Positions 16,346 to 27,182 of a stretch of DNA of 42,837 bases are shown one piece after another. Both the position numbers and the translations under genes were made by a program. The notes under the pieces are model-generated. The model was given only the letters and a program-made list of their open reading frames with translations. It was not told the DNA's origin and did no database searches. Source of the DNA: Streptomyces sp. NRRL F-5630. Its GTDB lineage: Bacteria; Actinomycetota; Actinomycetes; Streptomycetales; Streptomycetaceae. The stretch's first letter is position 1. Every line of letters begins with the position of its first letter. Location: positions 1 through 42,837 of the forward strand of contig NZ_JOGO01000052.1 in the NCBI RefSeq assembly GCF_000719475.1, read 5' to 3'.

Positions 16346-18226
16346 ATGACCGAGCAGGCCACCGGGGCCCCGCATCCGCAACCGCGGCCCCGTTCCGGCG
16401 GACAGCAGTCCGGACACGTCGAGCGCGTGACGGGTGCGCAGTCCCTCATCCGCTCCCTCGAAGAGGTCGGGGCCGACACGGTCTTCGGCATCCCGGGCGG
16501 CACGATCCTCCCCGCCTACGACCCGATGATGGACTCGACCCGTGTGCGGCACATCCTGGTGCGCCACGAGCAGGGCGCGGGCCACGCGGCGACCGGTTAC
16601 GCGCAGGCCACCGGCAAGGTCGGCGTGTGCATGGCGACCTCGGGGCCCGGCGCGACCAACCTCGTCACGCCGATCGCGGACGCCAACATGGACTCGGTGC
16701 CGCTCGTCGCCATCACCGGGCAGGTCGCCTCGGCGGCCATCGGTACGGACGCCTTCCAGGAGGCGGACATCGTCGGCATCACGATGCCGGTCACGAAGCA
16801 CAGCTTCCTCATCACCAAGGCCGAGGACATCCCGCACGCCATCGCCGAGGCGTTCCACATCGCCTCGACCGGCCGCCCGGGCCCCGTCCTCGTCGACATC
16901 GCCAAGGACGCGCTCCAGGCCGACACCACGTTCAGCTGGCCGCCCACCCAGGACCTGCCCGGCTACCGCCCCGTGACGAAGCCGCACGCCAAGCAGATCC
17001 GCGAGGCCGCCCGGCTCATCAGCGCCGCCAAGCGCCCCGTGCTCTACGTCGGCGGCGGGGTCCTGAAGGCGGGCGCGACCGCCGAGCTGAAGGTCCTCGC
17101 CGAGCTGACCGGAGCCCCCGTCACGACGACCCTGATGGCCCTCGGCGCCTTCCCCGACAGCCACCCGCAGCACGTCGGCATGCCCGGGATGCACGGCAGC
17201 GTCACCGCTGTCACCGCGCTCCAGAAGGCCGACCTCATCGTCGCGCTCGGCGCCCGCTTCGACGACCGCGTCACCGGCAAGCTCGACAGCTTCGCCCCGC
17301 TCGCGAAGATCGTCCACGCCGACATCGACCCCGCCGAGATCGGCAAGAACCGCACCGCCGACGTCCCGATCGTCGGCGACGCGCGAGAGGTCATCGCCGA
17401 CCTCGTGCAGGCCGTCCAGAGCGAGCACACCGCGGGCAACAAGGGCGACCTGAGCATGTGGTGGGCCGACCTGGACCGCTGGCGCGCGACGTACCCGCTC
17501 GGTTACGAGCAGCCCACCGACGGCACCCTGTCGCCCCAGCAGGTCATCGAGCGCATCGGCAGCCTCGCCCCCGACGACACGATCTTCACGGCGGGCGTCG
17601 GCCAGCACCAGATGTGGGCCGCGCACTTCATCGAGCACGAGAAGCCCGCGACCTGGCTCAACTCCGGCGGCGCCGGGACGATGGGTTACGCGGTCCCCGC
17701 CGCGATGGGCGCGAAGGCCGGTCAGCCCGGTCGCACCGTGTGGGCGATCGACGGCGACGGCTGCTTCCAGATGACCAATCAGGAACTGACCACCTGCGCC
17801 CTCAACAACATCCCGATCAAGGTCGCCGTCATCAACAACGGCGCCCTCGGCATGGTGCGGCAGTGGCAGACCCTCTTCTACAACCAGCGCTACTCGAACA
17901 CGGTCCTGTCCGGCGACCCGACCGGCACCGACGCCGCCGTGCCCGGCCAGCGCGACGCCGCGCCCCGGCCCGCGGGCACGCGCGTCCCCGACTTCGTCAA
18001 GCTCGCCGAGGCCATGGGCTGCGTCGCCCTGCGCTGCGAGGACCCGAGCGAGCTGGACGCGGTGATCGCGAAGGCGAACGCGATCAACGACCGCCCCGTC
18101 GTCGTCGACTTCATCGTCCACCAGGACGCGATGGTGTGGCCGATGGTCGCCGCCGGAACGTCCAACGACGACATCATGGCCGCCCTCGGGGTCCGCCCCG
18201 ACTTCGGCGACGCCGCCGACGACTGA
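16346..18226 (+). CDS. ilvB: acetolactate synthase large (catalytic) subunit
   Basis: ThDP-dependent acetohydroxyacid synthase (626 aa), which makes 2-acetolactate for valine and leucine and 2-aceto-2-hydroxybutyrate for isoleucine. Seen are the catalytic Glu in [16 protein letters not shown], the FAD/central domain ([27 protein letters not shown]) and the ThDP motif [15 protein letters not shown] followed by [14 protein letters not shown] 16346 gives [19 protein letters not shown] and has GAGAAGAG (16331-16338) 7 nt before it; ATG 16340, in frame, is too close to that site. A variable polar loop (residues about 530-550) is a usual site of length variation in Streptomyces IlvB. Transcription is under the attenuator upstream, and ilvN follows after 21 nt. 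Confidence 0.97.
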   Translation: MTEQATGAPHPQPRPRSGGQQSGHVERVTGAQSLIRSLEEVGADTVFGIPGGTILPAYDPMMDSTRVRHILVRHEQGAGHAATGYAQATGKVGVCMATSGPGATNLVTPIADANMDSVPLVAITGQVASAAIGTDAFQEADIVGITMPVTKHSFLITKAEDIPHAIAEAFHIASTGRPGPVLVDIAKDALQADTTFSWPPTQDLPGYRPVTKPHAKQIREAARLISAAKRPVLYVGGGVLKAGATAELKVLAELTGAPVTTTLMALGAFPDSHPQHVGMPGMHGSVTAVTALQKADLIVALGARFDDRVTGKLDSFAPLAKIVHADIDPAEIGKNRTADVPIVGDAREVIADLVQAVQSEHTAGNKGDLSMWWADLDRWRATYPLGYEQPTDGTLSPQQVIERIGSLAPDDTIFTAGVGQHQMWAAHFIEHEKPATWLNSGGAGTMGYAVPAAMGAKAGQPGRTVWAIDGDGCFQMTNQELTTCALNNIPIKVAVINNGALGMVRQWQTLFYNQRYSNTVLSGDPTGTDAAVPGQRDAAPRPAGTRVPDFVKLAEAMGCVALRCEDPSELDAVIAKANAINDRPVVVDFIVHQDAMVWPMVAAGTSNDDIMAALGVRPDFGDAADD

Positions 18227-18247
18227 GACGGAAGAGCAGAAACGCAC

Positions 18248-18778
18248 ATGAACATGTCCAAGCACACGCTCTCCGTCCTGGTGGAGAACAAGCCGGGCGT
18301 CCTCGCCCGCATCACCTCCCTCTTCTCCCGCCGCGGGTTCAACATCGACTCGCTCGCGGTGGGCACCACCGAGCACCCCGACATCTCCCGCATCACCATC
18401 GTGGTCAACGTCGAGGAACTCCCCCTGGAACAGGTCACCAAGCAGCTCAACAAGCTGGTCAACGTCCTCAAGATCGTGGAGCTGGAACCCGGTTCCGCGA
18501 TCCACCGGGAGCTGGTCCTGGTGAAGGTCAGGGCCGACAACGAGACCCGTTCGCAGATCGTCGAGATCGTCCAGCTCTTCCGCGCGAAGACCGTGGACGT
18601 CTCGCCGGACGCCGTCACCATCGAGGCGACCGGCTCCAGCGACAAGCTGGAGGCCATGCTCAAGATGCTCGAACACTTCGGCATCAAGGAACTCGTCCAG
18701 TCCGGCACCATCGCCGTCGGGCGCGGCGGACGGTCCATCACCGACCGCTCGCTGCGCGCCCTGGACCGCAGCGCCTGA
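18248..18778 (+). CDS. ilvN: acetolactate synthase small (regulatory) subunit
   Basis: A 176-aa regulatory subunit that binds IlvB, raises its activity and confers feedback inhibition by valine. The N-terminal ACT domain is clear (LSVLVENKPGVLARITSLFSRRGFNIDSLAVG), and the C-terminal half carries the ALS_ss_C domain (RELVLVKVRADNETRSQIVEIVQLFRAKTVDVSP). Length and sequence are normal. ATG 18248 or the in-frame ATG 18254 (MSKHTLSVLV) could start; no strong binding site discriminates them. It lies 21 nt after ilvB, so the two subunits are co-expressed. A 271-nt spacer to ilvC suggests that ilvC has its own promoter too. Confidence 0.97.
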   Translation: MNMSKHTLSVLVENKPGVLARITSLFSRRGFNIDSLAVGTTEHPDISRITIVVNVEELPLEQVTKQLNKLVNVLKIVELEPGSAIHRELVLVKVRADNETRSQIVEIVQLFRAKTVDVSPDAVTIEATGSSDKLEAMLKMLEHFGIKELVQSGTIAVGRGGRSITDRSLRALDRSA

Positions 18779-18905
18779 GACGGCGGAGCGCGCGACGGCC
18801 GGCCCCACCCCGCAGCCCCCGCCGCCGCACCCCGCCCCTCGGACGTACCGCCCCCTCGCGCGCGACCCGCGCGGGCGGCCCGCCCAGGACGCACCCCGCG
18901 CGTGA

Positions 18906-20048
<1,143 letters not shown>

Positions 20049-20078
20049 GCCCCCTGCCCCGCCGCAGGGCGGGCGTGA

Positions 20079-20112
20079 CGACGCGGGGGCCGGGCGACCG
20101 GCCCCCGCGTCG
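20079..20112 (+). terminator. terminator after ilvC
   Basis: Perfect 15-bp stem CGACGCGGGGGCCGG (20079-20093) with CCGGCCCCCGCGTCG (20098-20112) around the loop GCGA. There is no T run, as is usual for Streptomyces hairpin terminators. It ends the ilvBNC transcript. Confidence 0.75.
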
Positions 20113-20253
20113 CGGGGTGAAGACGGAAAGAAAACAGGGGGAGCACGGGGGCGCGCGGGAGGAGCGCGGCCCGGCGCGAGGCATCCGGAGCGGACATGCG
20201 TGCTATGGACACGTAGTCCGGTCCCGAACGGGTGAACCCTCCGTACGGGCGGA

Positions 20254-20280
20254 TTGAGCCCCCCGGTGCACCACTACACT
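20254..20280 (+). promoter_or_regulatory. candidate serA promoter
   Basis: TACACT (20275-20280) is a good -10 box; TTGAGC (20254-20259) stands 15 nt upstream, a slightly short spacing. The resulting 5' leader of about 108 nt contains a hairpin, ATGCGG (20348-20353) with CCGCAT (20370-20375), just before the binding site. Confidence 0.45.
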
Positions 20281-20394
20281 GCACTTCCATACGCGTCAGG
20301 CCCACAGTGTCGTGCGTCTTCCACGCGGCCAGAACCCCCTCCACCGCATGCGGCCGTCGGGACGGCCGTCCGCATAGGACTTGTGAGGACACAC

Positions 20395-21990
20395 GTGAGC
20401 GCGCAAGACAAGCCTGTCGTACTGATCGCCGAGGAACTCAGCCCCGCCACGGTCGACGCCCTCGGCCCCGACTTCGAGATCCGTCACTGCGACGGCGCCG
20501 ACCGGTCCCAGCTCCTGCCGGCCCTCGCCGAGGTCGACGCGGTGCTGATCCGCTCGGCGACGAAGATCGACGCCGAGGCCGTGGCGGCGGCGCCGAAACT
20601 CAAGGTCGTCGCCCGCGCGGGCGTCGGCCTCGACAACGTCGACGTCTCGGCCGCCACCAAGGCCGGCGTCATGGTCGTCAACGCCCCCACCTCGAACATC
20701 GTGACCGCGGCCGAACTGGCCTGCGGGCTCCTCATCGCCACGGCGCGCAACATCCCGCAGGCGAGCCAGGCGCTCAAGGGCGGCGAGTGGAAGCGCTCGA
20801 AGTACACGGGCGTCGAGCTGGCCGAGAAGACCCTCGGCGTCGTCGGCCTCGGCCGCATCGGTGTCCTCGTCGCGCAGCGCATGTCCGCCTTCGGCATGAA
20901 GGTCGTCGCGTACGACCCCTACGTGCAGCCCGCGCGCGCCGCGCAGATGGGCGTCAAGCTCCTCACCCTCGACGAGCTGCTCGAAGTCGCGGACTTCATC
21001 ACCGTGCACCTCCCCAAGACCCCCGAGACGCTCGGTCTCATCGGCGAGGAGGCGCTGCACAAGGTCAAGCCCTCGGTCCGCATCGTCAACGCCGCGCGCG
21101 GCGGCATCGTCGACGAGGAGGCGCTCGCCTCCGCGCTCAAGGAAGGCCGTGTCGCGGGCGCCGGGCTCGACGTGTACACCAAGGAGCCGTGCACCGACTC
21201 GCCGCTCTTCCAGTTCGACCAGGTCGTGTGCACCCCGCACCTCGGCGCCTCGACCGACGAGGCCCAGGAGAAGGCCGGCATCGCCGTCGCGAAGTCCGTG
21301 CGCCTCGCGCTCGCGGGTGAACTCGTCCCCGACGCGGTCAACGTGCAGGGCGGCGTCATCGCCGAGGACGTCAAGCCGGGCCTGCCGCTCGCCGAGCGCC
21401 TCGGCCGCATCTTCACCGCGCTCGCGGGCGAGGTCGCCGTCCGCCTCGACGTCGAGGTCTACGGCGAGATCACGCAGCACGACGTCAAGGTGCTCGAACT
21501 CTCGGCGCTCAAGGGCGTCTTCGAGGACGTGGTGGCGGAGACCGTGTCGTACGTCAACGCGCCGCTCTTCGCGCAGGAGCGCGGCGTCGAGGTCCGTCTG
21601 ACCACGAGTTCGGAGTCCCCCGACCACCGCAACCTCGTGACGGTGCGCGGCACCCTCGGCGACGGCGGCGAGGTCGCGGTCTCGGGCACCCTGGCCGGTC
21701 CCAAGCACCTCCAGAAGATCGTCGCGATCGGCGAGCACACCGTCGACCTCGCCCTCGCCGACCACATGGTCGTGCTGCGCTACGCCGACCGTCCCGGCGT
21801 CGTCGGCACGGTGGGCCGCGTCCTCGGCGAGTCCGGCATCAACATCGCGGGGATGCAGGTCTCGCGCGCCGAGGAGGGCGGCGAGGCACTCGCCGTCCTC
21901 ACGGTCGACGACTCGGTCCCCGCGGACGTCCTCGCGGAGGTCGCCCAGGAGACCGGCGCGACATCGGCGCGGGCGGTCAACCTGACCTGA
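20395..21990 (+). CDS. serA: D-3-phosphoglycerate dehydrogenase with ACT domain
   Basis: First enzyme of serine synthesis (531 aa), oxidising 3-phosphoglycerate with NAD. The domain order is the long actinobacterial (type I) form: substrate domain, Rossmann domain (VVGLGRIGVLVAQRM; catalytic Arg in NAARGGIVDEE, Glu in YTKEPC, His in TPHLGAST), the intervening allosteric substrate-binding domain (about residues 315-450), and a C-terminal ACT domain (VVLRYADRPGVVGTVGRVLGESGINIAGMQ) that binds serine. GTG 20395 is chosen because homology begins there (MSAQDKPVVLIAEELSPATVDALG) and GTGAGG lies 8-12 nt upstream. Own promoter; terminator downstream. It stands between ilvC and the proline genes. Confidence 0.97.
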   Translation: MSAQDKPVVLIAEELSPATVDALGPDFEIRHCDGADRSQLLPALAEVDAVLIRSATKIDAEAVAAAPKLKVVARAGVGLDNVDVSAATKAGVMVVNAPTSNIVTAAELACGLLIATARNIPQASQALKGGEWKRSKYTGVELAEKTLGVVGLGRIGVLVAQRMSAFGMKVVAYDPYVQPARAAQMGVKLLTLDELLEVADFITVHLPKTPETLGLIGEEALHKVKPSVRIVNAARGGIVDEEALASALKEGRVAGAGLDVYTKEPCTDSPLFQFDQVVCTPHLGASTDEAQEKAGIAVAKSVRLALAGELVPDAVNVQGGVIAEDVKPGLPLAERLGRIFTALAGEVAVRLDVEVYGEITQHDVKVLELSALKGVFEDVVAETVSYVNAPLFAQERGVEVRLTTSSESPDHRNLVTVRGTLGDGGEVAVSGTLAGPKHLQKIVAIGEHTVDLALADHMVVLRYADRPGVVGTVGRVLGESGINIAGMQVSRAEEGGEALAVLTVDDSVPADVLAEVAQETGATSARAVNLT

Positions 21991-22020
21991 CCCGGCCGGG
22001 AGGCGCCGCCCCACGGCGAT

Positions 22021-22073
22021 GCGCCTCCCGCGCGGAGCGCCTCCCTCATGGCGCGCCTCCCGCACGGAGCGCC
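22021..22073. repeat. 21-nt direct repeat after serA
   Basis: Two copies of GCGCCTCCCGCRCGGAGCGCC (22021-22041 and 22053-22073) differ at one base and are separated by 11 nt. They lie directly before the serA terminator, between convergent genes. Confidence 0.6.
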
Positions 22074-22120
22074 AAGGGCCCGCTTCCTCCCGCCCGACGG
22101 CGGCGGGGGAGCGGGCCCTT
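22074..22120. terminator. terminator between serA and the convergent UDP-binding-domain gene
   Basis: AAGGGCCCGCT (22074-22084) pairs exactly with AGCGGGCCCTT (22110-22120), and inner CCTCCCGCC/GGCGGGGG pairing lengthens the stem. It ends in TT on the + strand and, being symmetric, should also work for the leftward gene. Confidence 0.75.
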
Positions 22121-22290
22121 CGACGTGCGCGGGAACTCGCGCGGGGTCCGAAGGCGGGTACGGGGGAGGCGAACTCTCGCGGGCCGCGAGGGCGCGGACC
22201 ACGCGTCTTCCGGCAGTGGCGGCAGCGCGTCTCCCGCGCCCCCGCCGGCCAGAGGTACCCGCCGGGCACGGACGACGGTTCGCGGCGACG

Positions 22291-22698
22291 TCAGGTACGC
22301 GGCGTACCCGCACCTGTCCGCGCGTCGAGCACGTACGCCGCCCAGCGGTCCACGAGCACGCGCTCCGGGTCCCCGGGCGCGGCCAGAAGGACGACGGCGT
22401 CGGCCTCGGACAGCTCGCGCGCCGTCAGGGGGACGCACAGAAGCCCGGCCGGGTGGGCGGAGGTCGCGGCGCGCGGCGCCACGGCGCGCACGAGCGCGCC
22501 CGCCGCGTGCAGGAGGGCGGCGAGCGGCGGCGCAGGGTGCGCCCCGTTCCCACGGTGCTCCAGGAGACCGAGCAGGAGGACCCGGGCGCCCGCGAGCGCC
22601 ACGCCGCGCGCGGCGAGGCCCTCGGCGAGGCGGTCCACGACACGACCGGGGCCGGGCGCGGAGCCGGCGAGGGCTGCGGCGACATCACCTTCCGTCAT
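22291..22698 (-). CDS. orphan UDP-binding domain of nucleotide-sugar dehydrogenase type
   Basis: A 135-aa protein that resembles only the C-terminal UDP-binding third of UDP-glucose/UDP-ManNAc dehydrogenases. VVDRLAEGLAARGVALAGARVLLLGLLEH corresponds to the first strand and its preceding helix, PLAALLHAAGALVRAVAPR to the next helix-strand unit, and LSEADAVVLLAAPGD plus AAYVLDARTG to the end. The Rossmann and catalytic domains (with the active-site Cys) are absent. The KPxxxDxRESPA-type loop that binds the nucleotide is replaced by HRGNGAHPAPP. It therefore cannot be a dehydrogenase. It may be a relic or a ligand-binding/regulatory protein. ATG at 22698 is preceded by an AT-rich CATATACATCC that could hold a -10 box (leaderless start). 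I trust the fold, not the function. Confidence 0.65.
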   Translation of the reverse strand: MTEGDVAAALAGSAPGPGRVVDRLAEGLAARGVALAGARVLLLGLLEHRGNGAHPAPPLAALLHAAGALVRAVAPRAATSAHPAGLLCVPLTARELSEADAVVLLAAPGDPERVLVDRWAAYVLDARTGAGTPRT

Positions 22699-22859
22699 GG
22701 ATGTATATGACCTGACAAAGTGACCGGCGGGGGAGCGGATGCGGCGTGCACGCCCCGCGCGCCACCCGGACGCCCCAACGGGGCGCTCCCGCCCCTTTCA
22801 CCCCCGCGACTCCCGCCACCGCACCCGGCCCTCACCAGTGCGGGCCTTCCCCCCACCCC

Positions 22860-23990
22860 TCACAACCGCGCCGCCTTCACCCCCATGTGCAGCAGCAGCC
22901 GGTGCTCCCCGTCGTCCAGGTCGAGGCCCGTCAGCTGTTCCACCCGGGAGAGCCGGTAGTACAGCGTCTGACGGTGGATGCCGAGGGCCGCCGCCGTGCG
23001 GCCGGCCTGGCCCGCGTGGTCCAGGAAGACCTCGACGGTGCGGGCGAGCTCCGCGTGCGCGGGGGAGAGGAGGTCGCGCAGAACAGGGTCGTGCGCCGCG
23101 CCGGGTGGGAGCGCGGTCAGGAGGCGGTACGGGCCGAGGGCGGACCACTGCGCGACCGGGCCCAGCACCGGTTCGGCCGCCGCCGCGCGCGCCGCCGCCG
23201 CGGCCTCCCGCCACAGCTCCGGCACCTCGGCGGGCCCGCGACGCGGCGCGCCCACGCCCGCCGCCGCGCCCGCCGCGAGCTGACCCGCCGCGGAGAGCAC
23301 CGAGGCCGGGACGCCTGTCCCGGTCCGTACCCGTACGAGCACCGCGAGGCGCCGTCCGCCGCCGGCCGTCGGCAGCACGCACGCCGCCGCCGTGCCCGGC
23401 ACCCGCCGCGCGGGCGGCGGCTCCTCGGCGGGCCACGGCACGACGCAGACCACGGTGTAGAGGTCGTCGGCGTGCGGACCGAGCGCGGCGCGGAGCGCGG
23501 CGAGCGCCGTGTCGCGCTCCCAGTCGGTCGTCGTCGTCACGGCGCGCCGGAACTCGCGTGTCGCGGCGTCCTCCGCCGTCGCCTCGTCGGCGAGCAGCTC
23601 ACCGATCCGGTCGGCGACCTGCATCGCCGAGGCGAGCCGCGACGCGGTGGGCCCGTGCGCGCTGTCGAGCAGCCACACGTAGCCGTACACCGTCCCGCCG
23701 TGCCGCACCGGGAGGCAGACGCGGTCGCGCAGGACGCCCGCCTCCGGCGCGGCGGGGATGCGCACGGGGCCTGTCGCGCGCGCGATGCCGAAGCCCTCGA
23801 ACCACGCCCGGACGGCGGCGGACGAGGTGCGCGTGAGGATCGTGCGGGTCCGCACCTGGTCGAGCGCGTCCTCGGGGCCGCTGTCGTGGGCGCCGAAGGC
23901 GATGAGCCCGAAGTCCTTGTCCTCCAGCGTCGCCGGGGCACCGAGCAGGGCGGAGATCTCGTCCACGAGTTCCTGGTAATCGGCCTTCAC
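22860..23990 (-). CDS. PucR-family transcriptional regulator, probable activator of proline catabolism
   Basis: A 376-aa regulator. The C-terminal 60 residues are the PucR helix-turn-helix ([40 protein letters not shown]), preceded by a GGDEF-like/CdaR region with little sequence identity and an N-terminal sensory half ([47 protein letters not shown]) that looks GAF-like. It is divergent from the proline dehydrogenase gene with a 252-nt shared spacer, and in actinobacteria PucR-type regulators often activate the proline catabolic genes beside them; the target is inferred from that arrangement. GTG 23990 gives [17 protein letters not shown], where homology starts; the binding site is weak. Confidence 0.85.
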   Translation of the reverse strand: MKADYQELVDEISALLGAPATLEDKDFGLIAFGAHDSGPEDALDQVRTRTILTRTSSAAVRAWFEGFGIARATGPVRIPAAPEAGVLRDRVCLPVRHGGTVYGYVWLLDSAHGPTASRLASAMQVADRIGELLADEATAEDAATREFRRAVTTTTDWERDTALAALRAALGPHADDLYTVVCVVPWPAEEPPPARRVPGTAAACVLPTAGGGRRLAVLVRVRTGTGVPASVLSAAGQLAAGAAAGVGAPRRGPAEVPELWREAAAAARAAAAEPVLGPVAQWSALGPYRLLTALPPGAAHDPVLRDLLSPAHAELARTVEVFLDHAGQAGRTAAALGIHRQTLYYRLSRVEQLTGLDLDDGEHRLLLHMGVKAARL

Positions 23991-24122
23991 CCCGCCATTG
24001 TCGCGCGTCCGCCCTGCCTTTTCATACAAATGTCTGAGAAGCGGAAGGGGGATGCGTGACAGGTGTCGATGGCATACGCGGTGCGGGGTCCCGAGAATCG
24101 GCAGTGACTGCGGTGTGTCCCT

Positions 24123-24177
24123 GTCCCCCAGGGGACGTGCGCACACCGGCAGCACCTGTCGCTTCCCCCGCGACAGG
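24123..24177. promoter_or_regulatory. palindromes in the spacer between the PucR gene and the proline operon
   Basis: GTCCCC (24123-24128) and GGGGAC (24131-24136) form a perfect 6+2+6 palindrome. CCTGTCGC (24155-24162) pairs with GCGACAGG (24170-24177) around a 7-nt loop. The whole spacer is 252 nt. These could be activator sites or an RNA hairpin in the 5' leader of the proline operon; promoter boxes are not evident. Confidence 0.4.
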
Positions 24178-24242
24178 CCCTCGACCCGCTTTCCCCACCC
24201 CGCCCGGCGGGGGAGGCGCCCGTCCGCATCGTGGAGGTCCCC

Positions 24243-25217
24243 GTGCTGGGTCCCGTGATCCTCGCCGCGTCGCGCAGCGACCGGCTGCGCCGCGTCGTCT
24301 CGGCCGCGCCCGTCACCAAGCCGGTCGTGAACCGCTTCATCCCCGGCGAGACCGTCGACCAGATCGTCCCGATCATCGTCGACGCCACCAGCAGGGGCCT
24401 GGAGCTGACGATGGACGTCGTCGGCGAGGACATCACGACGCCCGAGCAGGCCGCCGCCGCGCGCGACGCCTACCTGGAGCTGATCGAGCACCTCAAGGTC
24501 CTCGACCTCGGCACCCGCGCCGAGATGTCCGTCAAGCTCTCGATGTTCGGCCAGTCCCTCCCCGCGCCCGCCGCCACCCCCGGTGGCGGTGGCTCCGCGC
24601 CCGCCTTCCGGAGCGGCCACGAGCTGGCCCTCGCCAACGTGCGCCCGGTCGTCGAGGCCGCCGCCGCGATCGGCACCACCGTCACGCTCGACGCCGAGGA
24701 CCACACGACGCTGGACTCGATGTTCGCGATCCACGAGGAACTGCGGAAGGACTTCCCGCAGACCGGCTGCGTCATCCAGGCGTACCTCTTCCGCACCGAG
24801 GACGACGCGCGCCGCCTCGCCGCGGCGGGCAGCCGCGTCCGCCTCGTGAAGGGCGCCTACAAGGAGCCCGCCTCGGTCGCGTACCAGGAGAAGGCGGAGA
24901 TCGACAAGGCGTACATCCGCGTCCTGCGCGTCCTCATGGAGGGCGACGGCTACCCCATGGTCGGTTCGCACGACCCCCGTATCGTGGAGATCGCGCAGGA
25001 ACTGGCGCGCCGCGCGGGCCGCAAGCCCGGCGACTTCGAGTTCCAGATGCTGTACGGCATCCGCTCCGAGGAGCACGTACGGCTCGCCCGCGAGGGCCAC
25101 CGCATGCGCGTCTACACCGCGTACGGCACCGACTGGTACGGCTACTTCATGCGGCGCCTCGCCGAGAAGCCCGCCAACCTGCTCTTCTTCCTGCGCTCGG
25201 TCCTCACCAAGAACTGA
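24243..25217 (+). CDS. proline dehydrogenase (monofunctional)
   Basis: FAD enzyme (324 aa) that oxidises proline to delta-1-pyrroline-5-carboxylate and passes electrons to the respiratory chain at the membrane. The PRODH barrel shows in [68 protein letters not shown] and the C-terminal [22 protein letters not shown]. It is the monofunctional short form, in contrast to bifunctional PutA. GTG 24243 has GGAGG (24233-24237) 5 nt upstream; the GTG at 24231 would place that site inside the gene. P5C dehydrogenase follows after 85 nt, as one operon. Residues about 104-118 ([14 protein letters not shown]) are a Gly/Pro-rich loop inserted after the SMFGQ strand. Confidence 0.96.
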   Translation: MLGPVILAASRSDRLRRVVSAAPVTKPVVNRFIPGETVDQIVPIIVDATSRGLELTMDVVGEDITTPEQAAAARDAYLELIEHLKVLDLGTRAEMSVKLSMFGQSLPAPAATPGGGGSAPAFRSGHELALANVRPVVEAAAAIGTTVTLDAEDHTTLDSMFAIHEELRKDFPQTGCVIQAYLFRTEDDARRLAAAGSRVRLVKGAYKEPASVAYQEKAEIDKAYIRVLRVLMEGDGYPMVGSHDPRIVEIAQELARRAGRKPGDFEFQMLYGIRSEEHVRLAREGHRMRVYTAYGTDWYGYFMRRLAEKPANLLFFLRSVLTKN

Positions 25218-25302
25218 GGACCGGGGCTCCGTCCTCGCCCGGCACCGCCCGCGCGGCGGCCCCCGCACCGCGCACCCCCCGACCCCAAGGAGAACGGACA
25301 CG

Positions 25303-26934
25303 ATGGACGCTGTGACCCAGGTCCCCGCCCCCTACAACGAGCCCGTCCACGGCTACGCGCCCGGCAGCCCCGAGCGCGCCCGCCTGGAGACCAAGCTCAA
25401 GGAGCTGGCCGAGAACCCGATCGAGCTCCCCATGACCATCGGGGGCGTCAAGCGCCTCGGCGGTGGCGAGGAGTTCCGCGTCGTCCAGCCGCACGCCCAC
25501 GCCTCCGTCATCGGGACGGGCCGCGGCGCGACGCGGCAGGACGCGCAGGACGCGATCGACGCCGCGCTCGCCGCCGCCCCGGCGTGGCGCGCGATGTCCT
25601 TCGACGACCGCGCCGCGATCCTCCTGCGCGCCGCCGACCTGCTCTCGGGCCCCTGGCGCGAGACCATCGCCGCCTCGGTCATGCTCGGCCAGGGCAAGAC
25701 CGCGCAGCAGGCCGAGATCGACGCGCCGTGCGAGCTGGTCGACTTCTGGCGCTTCAACGTGCACTACGCGCGCCAGATCCTCGCCGAGCAGCCCCCGGCG
25801 AACTCGCCGACCGTGTGGAACCGCATGGACCACCGGCCGCTCGAAGGCTTCGTCTACGCGATCACGCCGTTCAACTTCACGGCCATCGCGCTCAACCTGC
25901 CGACCGCACCCGCGCTCATGGGCAACGTCGTCGTGTGGAAGCCCTCCCCGACCCAGACCCACGCCGCCGTCCTCATGATGCGGCTCCTGGAGGAGGCGGG
26001 GCTGCCCCAGGGCGTCATCAACCTCGTCACGGGCGACGGCATCGCCGTCTCGGACGTCGCGCTGAACCACCGCGACCTCGCGGGCATCCACTTCACCGGT
26101 TCCACCAAGACCTTCCAGCACCTGTGGAAGACGGTCGGCACCAACATCGAGAAGTACCGCGCCTACCCGCGCCTCGTCGGCGAGACCGGCGGCAAGGACT
26201 TCCTCGTCGCCCACCCGAGCGCCGACCGCGCCGTGCTCAAGACCGCGCTGACGCGCGGCGCCTTCGAGTACCAGGGCCAGAAGTGCTCCGCGACGTCGCG
26301 CGCGTACATTCCCGCCTCGATCTGGAACGACGGCTTCAAGGAGGAGTTCGCGGCCGAGGTCGACGGCATCGCCATGGGCGACGTCACCGACTTCAAGAAC
26401 TTCATCGGCGCCGTCATCGACGAGCGCGCCTTCGCGAAGAACAAGGCCGCGATCGACCGAGCCAAGGCCGACGCCACCTGCACGATCGTCGCGGGCGGCA
26501 CGTACGACGACTCCGTCGGCTACTTCGTGCGCCCGACCGTCATCGAGTGCGCCGACCCGGAGAACGAGGTCTTCACGACCGAGTACTTCGGCCCGATCCT
26601 CGCCGTGCACGTCTACGAGGACGACCAGTACGAGGCCATGCTCGACCAGATGGAGTCGGTCTCGGACTACGCCCTGACCGGTTCGGTCATCGCGAACGAC
26701 CGTGCCGCCGCCGCCCTCACGATGGACAAGCTCCGCTACGCGGCCGGCAACTTCTACATCAACGACAAGTCGACCGGCGCCGTCGTCGGCCAGCAGCCCT
26801 TCGGCGGCGGCCGCGCCTCCGGCACCAACGACAAGGCCGGGGCCCCGCAGAACCTCCAGCGCTGGACGCTCACCCGCGCGATCAAGGACGCGCTGGTCTC
26901 GCCGACCGACTACACCTACCCCCACATGGGCTGA
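25303..26934 (+). CDS. pruA: L-glutamate gamma-semialdehyde (P5C) dehydrogenase
   Basis: NAD-dependent aldehyde dehydrogenase (543 aa) that converts glutamate semialdehyde, formed from P5C, to glutamate and completes proline degradation. The group-4 P5CDH pattern is seen: N-terminal [59 protein letters not shown], catalytic Glu in [17 protein letters not shown], catalytic Cys in [17 protein letters not shown] and the C-terminal [20 protein letters not shown] 25303 has AAGGAG (25289-25294) 8 nt upstream. Length is normal. It shares a transcript with proline dehydrogenase and ends before a hairpin. Confidence 0.96.
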   Translation: MDAVTQVPAPYNEPVHGYAPGSPERARLETKLKELAENPIELPMTIGGVKRLGGGEEFRVVQPHAHASVIGTGRGATRQDAQDAIDAALAAAPAWRAMSFDDRAAILLRAADLLSGPWRETIAASVMLGQGKTAQQAEIDAPCELVDFWRFNVHYARQILAEQPPANSPTVWNRMDHRPLEGFVYAITPFNFTAIALNLPTAPALMGNVVVWKPSPTQTHAAVLMMRLLEEAGLPQGVINLVTGDGIAVSDVALNHRDLAGIHFTGSTKTFQHLWKTVGTNIEKYRAYPRLVGETGGKDFLVAHPSADRAVLKTALTRGAFEYQGQKCSATSRAYIPASIWNDGFKEEFAAEVDGIAMGDVTDFKNFIGAVIDERAFAKNKAAIDRAKADATCTIVAGGTYDDSVGYFVRPTVIECADPENEVFTTEYFGPILAVHVYEDDQYEAMLDQMESVSDYALTGSVIANDRAAAALTMDKLRYAAGNFYINDKSTGAVVGQQPFGGGRASGTNDKAGAPQNLQRWTLTRAIKDALVSPTDYTYPHMG

Positions 26935-27005
26935 CACCCCGCCCGGGCCCCAGGCCCGTCCCCGCGCGCCGGTCCCCGTCCGGGCCCGTCGCGCCCCTCG
27001 CCCCC

Positions 27006-27039
27006 GCCCCCGGCCCCGGTGCTCGTACCGGCCGGGGGC
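27006..27039 (+). terminator. terminator after the proline operon
   Basis: GCCCCCGG and CCGGT (27006-27020) pair with ACCGG and CCGGGGGC (27027-27039) with a two-base bulge and a GCTCGT loop. There is no T run. Confidence 0.6.
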
Positions 27040-27113
27040 GGTGCCGTGTCCGGGGGCGGGCCAAGGCGCCCTTGCCGCCCCGCACCCCATCCGCGCCACC
27101 CCTGTCCACGGGG

Positions 27114-27132
27114 CTAAGCGTCCGCTTAGTAT
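27114..27132 (+). promoter_or_regulatory. operator palindrome overlapping a -10 box before the acyl-CoA dehydrogenase
   Basis: CTAAGCG (27114-27120) and CGCTTAG (27123-27129) are exact reverse complements around TC. The right arm overlaps TAGTAT (27127-27132), a good -10 element, so a bound protein would block the promoter. The site resembles TetR-type operators found before fatty-acid catabolic genes; the regulator is not encoded nearby. Confidence 0.6.
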
Positions 27133-27182
27133 GGCGCGAGCGGCCGTACCCCGTGCCGCACCGCGCAGCCCCGGAGAGGACC

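Noticed and set aside
22425..22688. Alternative frames through the UDP-binding-domain gene
   Set aside because: Only the 135-codon - strand frame gives a protein with a known fold; the others are Arg/Pro/Ala-rich shadows.
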